Source: Clitopilus passeckerianus
Taxonomy: Eukaryota; Basidiomycota; Agaricomycetes; Agaricales; Entolomataceae
Length of the DNA stretch: 64,000 nt
NCBI GenBank assembly: GCA_944990035.1
Contig: CALYLX010000077.1
Span: 328,251 to 392,250 of the forward strand
Direction of reading: 5' to 3'
The position numbers and the translations under genes are program-made. The notes beneath the pieces are model-generated. The model had not been told where the DNA came from. It did no database searches and saw nothing but the letters and a program-made list of their open reading frames with translations. This document shows positions 57,478 to 64,000 of the stretch, piece after piece. Position 1 is the stretch's first letter; each line of letters begins with the position of its first letter.

Positions 57478-60321
57478 GGTGGCGACGAAGACGTGGAAGA
57501 TGGGAGTTAGAGAGAGAAGTTGGGCGGGTTGTCAATTCGAGGTGTTGACATCTTTCGGATACTTGATGGGGTTAATCAATGTTGATTCGAGCAGGGCGGT
57601 GATCGTTCGAGCATTTCTCCCCTTTCGATGAGTCTGTTGCACCGCAGTACCACAGCTACCGACGGTGCCGTAATACTGCGTAAATGCTGTAAAGATATCA
57701 ATGAGCAAGCTGCAGTATGCATAGTTACGTGGTCGATAGCGTACAAACCTTGGGTGGATCGTATTCGGATGTTCCCTGTCAGAAACGGTAAGTACGTCCC
57801 AAACAATGTCAAGCTAGTAACGTGATACTTGCCGACTCCGCCAAAACGCCTCCGTCCCCCTAATGCGGAACGATTCCATGTGTAGATTTGAGCGGCGGCA
57901 CATGTGATGGTTCCAAAGTCGATGTGAAATTGTCGAGGTCAGATGGCGTGCTCGTAAGGCTGTTTTGAAGATAGGGGAGCACCACGATATGTCTTCCCTG
58001 CGTTGGAGATGGAGGTGTGATGACTTGGGAGAAATTCGATTGGACGTACCCAAAAGGCGATTCTCAACCATGACAACTTCGCATGGGGCTAAGCACCTGC
58101 CCTAGTCCGAACGTTGAGCGATTGGTGAGACGGTTGAGACGAGCGCAGGAGAGCATCGCGAGGAGGATCTGGATGGGATGGTGGCAAGGGTAAGCAAGGG
58201 CGCCCACGACGTTATGAGAGGGCGACTACCTAGAGTTCTTGTGGCAGTTGGATCTATATATCTTCGCGATAGTGGGATCGGTCGCGTGAACAACGCCTTT
58301 AATGGCGCTCGGCCCGAGCTCCGAAAGGGCTATTGATGCACAGGTCACAAAGGCGTCCAGAAGGTTGAACATTGGGGGCAGCTCGCTGAGAGGAGTAGTA
58401 TAATACTGGGGGGCAGAGAATGCCCAACAGCAAATGCCGCGTTAACTGACGCTCAAATCAGGGGGCGGCGCATCTTCAACCACGACTGGTTAACACCCGA
58501 GTTGTGTGGGTACAAGAAATGTTTTTGACAGGAAAAAGCTGAGAGTTTCTTGAGAGGATGTAATACAGTGTTAAAGCCGTCTGCTGGAGGTAATCGAGAA
58601 GAACTTGAAGGTGAAAGGGAAGGGAGGAACGTTTGAACATGCGAGAATCGCCAGGCTGGACTTGATTGATGGCGCGCTTATGTAACGCCTCATGTTTCTG
58701 CTCATTGCAGCGCGTGATGATGGCGCCAGGTTGAATGACGACCTTCATCTGCTTTCAGCTGCCTAAATTCAGGATCACGCTATACCACAAGCTGCTTTCC
58801 TCGACTACCTAGTAACGCCTGGAATCTGATCTCTGGAACCATCATCGTCGCTCCTGAAGCCGCACTGCAAATCGGGGCTGAAGAATCATCTGAGCTCGTG
58901 GAAGGGTGACGCCTAGGCTACTGGATCCCCTGTTAGGTTCCTGAGTAGCTGCGAGAACATGGTAAGCTACAGCTTGCTCTAGTCAAACCAACAAGGTGGA
59001 TGTTGACCGGGTTTCGCAGCTAACGGATCTGAACTTGTCTTCCTTGAAGATTGGGACAATCAGGCTCGGAAAGCGATATTTGACATTCGGTGCGTGCATA
59101 ACCCTGCTGTCAGATCTCATACTTACACATATCTACTTGCAGACGCTTGCGAATTCGCACCCGTTCTTGCGGCGTTGGATGGCTGGTCTTCGCATTCGCA
59201 CTAGTGGAATGTCCTCTCGCTCTCCTTGAAGATGACTCTATTGCCGGAATCGTCATGGCGTTGGGGCCTGTCATCCCCCGTTCTCGCCTCGCTCCTCATC
59301 ATGCTTGCCCTACCGAACCCTCCCCACAGATCGTCCAAAGACCTTAGTACCAACAAAAGAACGCGTGCTCCTCGTACTCCCGATACCCAGACGATACCGA
59401 ATGGGCACGGAAGATCAAGATGGTGGTGACGGCATGTCAACTCTGGCGTTGAGCATCAAGTCACAACAAATTTACCCTTACGGACGGAGGAGAAAGGCGA
59501 AGTACGTACGCTTTGATGTCGTAAACGAGCCACCCAAGTCGAAAAACGTAAGTATCTCATGCTCAAATGTACGATAATATTGTGGACTCACATTTCATGC
59601 TAGTCTCGCCGCATATGGCCAAGAGCAAGAATAGCATACAACGCACGGACAGCCAAAGAATGAGGAGTATCGCGAGTTTGCGACGGTCTCGTATGTGACA
59701 GGTGCTGTGTGTTGTTGTTGGTACGTGAAAACCGACTTCCTTTTGACTGTTCTGACTCGTTACCCCAGGCATTCCAAAACCATGAGTAGTTCGAACTTCA
59801 CGGCGCCACGGAGGCTCCAGAGTGGAAGCAGTCACTCCAGCGCCAGTTCTCTATGATGGATAATTTACTATGGTGCCTTTGCAACACAAGGCCAACGACG
59901 TTCAAGCGGAGGACCACCGTAGCTCAACTTGTCATCACCTATATCGCCAGATATAGTCCCGAACGGGCTTCACAACCTTCCTAGTCGTCATGTACGTTGG
60001 TATCCCGCTGGAAACAATACGATAATCTTGGTTCGACGAAAACATGTGCACCTTTACGGCAGATGCCTCCCTGTTTCCTCTGAGTTCGGCGTCGGTGACG
60101 AGTTAATCAGGACTCAATCCGCAACCGAGCGATTTAGACGCCTTCTTGTAACCGTTTCATAGCACCACCGTTCACAGCGATGGCAAGCTCTGAGGCGGAG
60201 ATTCTTCGCAAAGTTGCTTCTGGCGGCGTTTGCTCCTGATGGAGTCACGGAAGCGAGCCACTTGCTATGCTGCTGTATATAACGGCGAGGCGGCATGGAT
60301 TCGAAAGGAGATGCTAGGGAA
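57478..60321. other. Subtelomere-side stretch without a recognised gene
   Basis: Only scattered short frames. Two frames at 59030-59100 and 59147-59347 can be spliced into one reading, but the product matches nothing known to me. Confidence 0.45.
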
Positions 60322-61404
60322 ATGCTGAAGTTCCTCGATCTACTAGTAGTCTCCCTAGCTATTGCTATTTTTCTTTTGACATTCCCAGCAGAACCCGCTT
60401 TCGGCCCATGTGTATGTGTGGTATGTGTCGCACAAAGCTAAAGCACCTCATACTAATGGACCTTCTAGGGGCTTCAACGAGTATGCCAGTACTTCATGGG
60501 TCCAAAGGTATTATCAGATATGGTCGAGCGGCATTCCCATATTAATTACGGTGCCGATGGTCTCTAAAACTTCAACAGAGTCGTTGCTACCCTTCAAGCC
60601 AATGATATTCGATTTATTGTGGCATTGTACGTTTCTGCTACATTCTGTGGCCCATGTATCGAGTCTTTCACCCTGCTAGAACTAACAACTAGGCCGACTA
60701 TGGGGGAATGGGCGTCAGCGTCAACCTGATTCTCAACCGGGCCAACCACGACCCCTCCTATACCGACGAATGTCTGAGCACCGCCTGGAAGAACTACATT
60801 AAGGTTTTCGTTGAACAGCTACACCAACTACCCGATAATCATAGCTTGGGAACCCTCAAACTACGCCGGGGTGCAGGGGAAAGCACTGGGTAAGTCAAGT
60901 TCCAACAATCCATTGTCAAGCCAGTCACTCACGTTGACATCAGCGATACGACTGGTACATGCGCGCCACCTATCTTGGCGGCCTGGGCTGAAGAAATCTC
61001 CGTCTACAACGAGTCTATCGACCCCAGCAATCTCGCTGCCCTCGGAAACGAACGTTTCTACAACCAGCCCGGTAATCTCTCTTATCCCTATCAAGGCCCG
61101 GAGGGAATTGACTTTGAGGCTAGCTTGGCTATACCCGGGCTCGAATTGGCACCGTGCTTGTGAGTTATCTGAATTCGTGATACGTCCGGAGCCTGACGTT
61201 GTTAAAAGCAGGTGTACCCTGGAGGCATGGTCACGAATAACTATACGGACTAAGGATCCATTGGATCGCGGATCATGCTGCCTCAAGAAAGAAGGCTAAC
61301 AATCCTGTTGTCCGGGAAGAATACGGCAAAACCAAGGACCAGCTTGCATGTACCGCCTGGCTTAACGAGATGGTTTCCTCTAGGTTAACTGGTGATCTCA
61401 TATG
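60322..61404 (+). pseudogene. Broken GH5 subfamily 7 endo-beta-1,4-mannanase
   Basis: Family blocks are clear: YYQIWSSG, INYGADGL, NFNRVVATLQANDIRFIVAL, ADYGGMGVSVNLI, a block with NHDPSYTDE, IIIAWE, SIDPSNLAALGNERFYN, LSYPYQGPEGIDFEA, WIADHAASRKKANNPVVREEYG. The last EEYG carries the catalytic nucleophile position. The gene is dead: a TAA at 60565-60567 interrupts GADGL/NFNRV, a TAG at 60690-60692 replaces the Trp of TNNWADYGG, and frameshifts are needed near 60540, near 60815 and near 61250. A signal-peptide-like start (MLKFLDLLVVSLAIAIFLL) at 60322 is followed within 80 bases by GFNEYAST, so most N-terminal exons are deleted. The C-terminal domain after 61404 is also missing. These enzymes cut plant mannan outside the cell. 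Confidence 0.8.
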
Positions 61405-61911
61405 GTACGTTTCTGAATGTTTCTGGAAGACTTCTTCACAGATCCTTGGATTTATCCCAGAGCAGAGGGCTACGTTCTTCTTGCCGCTGTTCTTAAGACT
61501 CGAACGTGACATTATTTCTTTTGAACCATTGATAGTATTTGTATAAATACGTAGTCTTAATAGGATTATACGTCCACCTCTCTTAGGTTGAGTAAAGTGA
61601 CGATGGAATTGTCGATGTAAAGGCGACCTGACCAGATCTGACAGGAGAAAGGGTACATTAGAGAATATAGTTAGAACCATTTAAAGGAAGTGTTCACCGC
61701 ATTAGTTGATCACCAAAGGTTCCCAGTGAATCACTTCTTTCGCAATACGCAATACGCGGGTAACTTGTTGGAATCATCGGGGTGGCGCATTCCCCAAGGT
61801 TCCGGCCTCCAACCCGCCAGTTCCGACGCCGGAAACAGTCGAAGATTACGCCATCAGTCGACTTCCATGGGCAGCAGCTAGGCAGACCGCTTTGGAAGGA
61901 TCCTGCCCAAG
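61405..61911. other. Subtelomeric spacer
   Basis: No gene recognised between the mannanase relic and the first telomeric block. Confidence 0.5.
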
Positions 61912-61925
61912 TTTAGGGTTTAGGG
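61912..61925 (+). repeat. Interstitial telomeric block, 2 x TTTAGGG
   Basis: Two perfect units, same orientation as the large array. It ends the segment that carries the hammerhead ribozyme. Confidence 0.9.
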
Positions 61926-62008
61926 TAGTAGAGTTTCACGACCTTGCTGGAAGGCCGGAGCGAAGCGTAGGTCTGGAAGCTTGGGAGTAGGCGTGTAAGG
62001 CAGATGCG

Positions 62009-62091
62009 ATGTCTGGAAAGTCCCAGAGGTTGATGAAACCACCTGGCCAGAACTTTCGCTGTTTATATACAGCTCATCAGTCCGTCGACAT
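62009..62091 (-). ncRNA. Type I hammerhead ribozyme
   Basis: The minus strand carries the exact core CTGATGA (62074-62080) and GAAA (62054-62057). Between them is stem II: 62069-62073 pairs with 62058-62062 (GCTGT/ACAGC, five perfect pairs), loop 62063-62068. Helix III: 62047-62053 pairs with 62020-62026 (seven pairs, four of them G-U), with the enclosed hairpin CCAG...CTGG and GGTT...AACC as an alternative extension. Helix I: 62081-62083 with 62015-62017, an internal loop (62084-62086 against 62014), then 62087-62091 with 62009-62013. The NUH cleavage triplet is CUU (62020-62018), predicted cut after 62018. Self-cleavage is inferred. Such ribozymes are known in Penelope-like retroelements and others. 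Confidence 0.82.
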
Positions 62092-62740
62092 GTGTTTACC
62101 TGACACCACACGGTGCGCCGTCGTGCAACCGTGCGGGACTCCTTATCATGTGTTATACTTACTTAGCTTGGCGCGCTATTTTCGTTGTTGACTTGCTAAA
62201 GTCCGAGACGCGATGGAACGGCGAAACGTTAACATGACGAAATGCGAACATAACGAGATGTAACGAAACAGCTGAACTCGGGTCCTCGTGAGGCCACGAT
62301 CGATTCTGCACCTTCTAGACATTTCCCCTGTGGCACGGAGAAACCAGTGGAGCGGTGAGTTCGATCATCTCGACGAGTGGATGTAGCGGAACTGCCCAAG
62401 GCGCATTGCATCATCCATACTAACGGCTATCTTGACGATATCCATCAAAACTACTCGTTAGCGATCAAGCGTTGGACTGAAGTAATCAAATCCAGTGTTA
62501 GTGTTCGGTTGTTACCTAGACGCGTGCGTAAACGGATGTCAACTAGACATCGTCGTGTCATACTCGACGCATTTGTATGGTATGTTGAGGTCTAAAGCCT
62601 GCCGAGTCGTTCCCCTTATGGGGGGATCAGTCCGGAGTTCGCGATAGTCCTTACCGTTTTAGCCGGTTTAGGTTTAGCTAACGGTGAACACAAGTAAGTA
62701 ATAGTTCATCTACCAGAGAATCTCGATGAACGACGTACGG

Positions 62741-62754
62741 TTTAGGGTTTAGGG
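62741..62754 (+). repeat. Interstitial telomeric block, 2 x TTTAGGG
   Basis: Two perfect units, same size and orientation as the block at 61912. A degenerate neighbour, GGTTTAGGTTTAG, lies at about 62664-62676. Confidence 0.9.
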
Positions 62755-63239
62755 TAATGCGGGGAGTACTCTCCGTCCCTAAGTTGAATCCTGCGATGCC
62801 CAATATCGCTTGCAGAGGTGTAGCGACGCTCCCAATAAAGATGTCGTCACAATTTCCTGCATTACCATACGTTGATAAGTTGCCATAGTCTGCATAAGAG
62901 GTATATCCTTTCATACTAACTATTTCTTGTCACCCAATTAGGCCCTTATATCTGTTGCTACGGGAGGGAATGAGATGTCGACTAAACGTGCACAGATCTC
63001 ACCGTAGGAATTAGGGATCTTCGCTCGGGGAACGCCCGAGTACCAGAATCTAAACGCACAGATTTTAAGCGATGCGTCGAGGAACGAGATGACGACTTAA
63101 TCGTGAATCAGATCTGCCCGACGATTATCAGCTAAAACGCTATTAAGCGTGCTGATCGACGTTTACCCGAGACTGTAGCAGTTAACTCGGTACCTGGCGG
63201 GTAACAATAGTCTAATTAGACTACTTAGCGTATCATTGA
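62755..63239. other. Subtelomeric segment
   Basis: No gene seen. It lies between the second telomeric block and the truncated frame at 63240 and may be the 3' part of the same element. Confidence 0.4.
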
Positions 63240-63791
63240 TCAAATATTATGATGGACATATTCCAGATCACCTGGCTCTGGACGGTTCCCTTGTCGGTAC
63301 TGAGTCGCAGGCTGGGTATTCACCGTTTCAACTTCGGGTTCCTCTGGAACTATCTCATCAATATGGTTTTCCCGTAATAGATTTTGATCAATGCGAGAGA
63401 TTACTTGCTTTTTCCACGACGAAGATACGTCAAACAAGTTTCGTGTTCGTTTTTTCGAAACGAGCACGCGGCGGTCTAGGATATCAAGTTTCCGGATATC
63501 CGGGAGTGACACATAGTGCTTGCTTTTAGCAAAGAACTGGTCTCGACATTCGAGGCCAGATTCCCAATCCTCTGGTTCGGGGTACGCGCTGCCCAGTTTA
63601 CCTGAGTCGTACGCTTCCATGTACTCTTTCCAGTGACCATACATTAATCTCTCGACTTCTTTAGCGTTAAAGAAATCCCACGCACTGTTGAATTCGGATT
63701 TGAGAACGAGCAGCCCATGTGGTTCCTCTTCGTCTTTCCTCAAGGTGAGATGTTGTTTCCACCGCTCATCGATGTTATTCTTAATCCAAGC
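63240..63791 (-). CDS. Unrecognised open frame, 5'-truncated by the telomeric array
   Basis: The frame is open on the minus strand from the array edge at 63791 to a stop at 63240, about 180 codons, with no ATG near the array. It has a coding-like character: WIKNNIDERWKQHL, then SAWDFFNAKEVERLMYGHWKEYM, then SAYPEPEDWESG, then VLVSKKRTRNLFDVSSSWKK, then an acidic C-terminal tail. No known domain is recognised. Because the frame begins exactly at the TTTAGGG array, the 5' end of a longer gene has been lost or replaced. The reading direction, from telomere towards the interior, is that of telomere-attached retroelements; this is inference. Confidence 0.45.
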   Translation of the reverse strand, partial: AWIKNNIDERWKQHLTLRKDEEEPHGLLVLKSEFNSAWDFFNAKEVERLMYGHWKEYMEAYDSGKLGSAYPEPEDWESGLECRDQFFAKSKHYVSLPDIRKLDILDRRVLVSKKRTRNLFDVSSSWKKQVISRIDQNLLRENHIDEIVPEEPEVETVNTQPATQYRQGNRPEPGDLEYVHHNI

Positions 63792-63935
63792 TTAGGGTTT
63801 AGGGTTTAGGGTTTAGGGTTTAGGGTTTAGGGTTTAGGGTTTAGGGTTTAGGGTTTAGGGTTTAGGGTTTAGGGTTTAGGGTTTAGGGTTTAGGGTTTAG
63901 GGTTTAGGGTTTAGGTTTAGGGTTTAGGGTTTAGG
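63792..63935 (+). repeat. Telomeric array (TTTAGGG)n, about 20 units
   Basis: 144 bases of TTTAGGG, with two shortened TTTAGG units near the right end. It is followed by at least 65 bases of non-telomeric DNA, so it is not the physical end of the sequence. Confidence 0.97.
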
Positions 63936-64000
63936 TGCTGATGAGTTCTCGTAACAGGACGCAATTAACCTTAGCAATACGTAACTGAACGAAGTACAAC

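Noticed and set aside
59030..59347. Two frames that can be spliced into one reading (hydrophobic stretch VFAFALVECPLALL)
   Set aside because: No start, no family resemblance, and the other frames are equally open.
62600..62650. GC-rich hairpin with CTGATCC on the minus strand as another hammerhead
   Set aside because: The core needs G and A at the last two places of CTGATGA; both are C here and no GAAA follows.
1..64000. CRISPR array, bacterial operons or ribosome binding sites
   Set aside because: No regularly spaced repeats. Intron-rich genes and eukaryotic tRNAs show nuclear fungal DNA.

Overview
The window looks like nuclear DNA of a mushroom-forming basidiomycete (Agaricomycetes). Genes are intron-rich, with introns of about 45-70 bases. 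Several families typical of this group are present: DUF6534 membrane proteins, DUF6699 proteins, an F-box/LRR-like protein, GFA-domain enzymes and expanded metacaspases. Ribosomal protein genes S13 and S6 and two tRNA genes (initiator Met; Lys with an intron) are also recognisable. The species cannot be named from the sequence. The right end carries arrays of the 7-mer TTTAGGG, so the window reaches a subtelomere.

Layout. 1-9.5 kb: partial DUF6534 gene, DUF6699 gene, GFA gene, MFS transporter, and a convergent pair of paralogues of unknown function. 10.2-15.8 kb: a large transposase-like gene joining AT-hooks, a Cys-rich DUF6729-like region, DDE-type motifs and a DEDDy 3'-5' exonuclease. 16.6-24.7 kb: initiator tRNA, one F-box/LRR-like gene, then mostly gene-empty DNA. 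24.7-46.8 kb: the conserved gene-dense core, with an HMG-box regulator, three more GFA genes, a ricin-B-like gene, a flavin monooxygenase, VPS68/TMEM50, a Ser-rich membrane protein, tRNA-Lys, a pseudokinase, a GNAT acetyltransferase and the divergent RPS13/RPS6 pair. 47.1-54.1 kb: three tandem metacaspase paralogues. 54.7-57.5 kb: two DUF6699 genes. 57.5-64 kb: subtelomeric DNA with a broken GH5_7 mannanase, three TTTAGGG blocks, a hammerhead ribozyme and an open frame cut off by the telomeric array.

The most unusual material is at the right end. The minus strand at 62009-62091 folds as a complete type I hammerhead ribozyme. It lies just upstream of a two-unit telomeric block, inside a segment bounded by telomeric repeats. 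With the truncated frame that abuts the 144-base array, this resembles known telomere-attached, endonuclease-deficient Penelope-like retroelements (Athena/Coprina type). No reverse transcriptase is visible in the window, so that link is inference. The transposase-exonuclease fusion is the second main candidate for an undescribed system.

Gene structures were derived by hand from splice signals and reading phase. Exon boundaries are exact where stated and approximate elsewhere.
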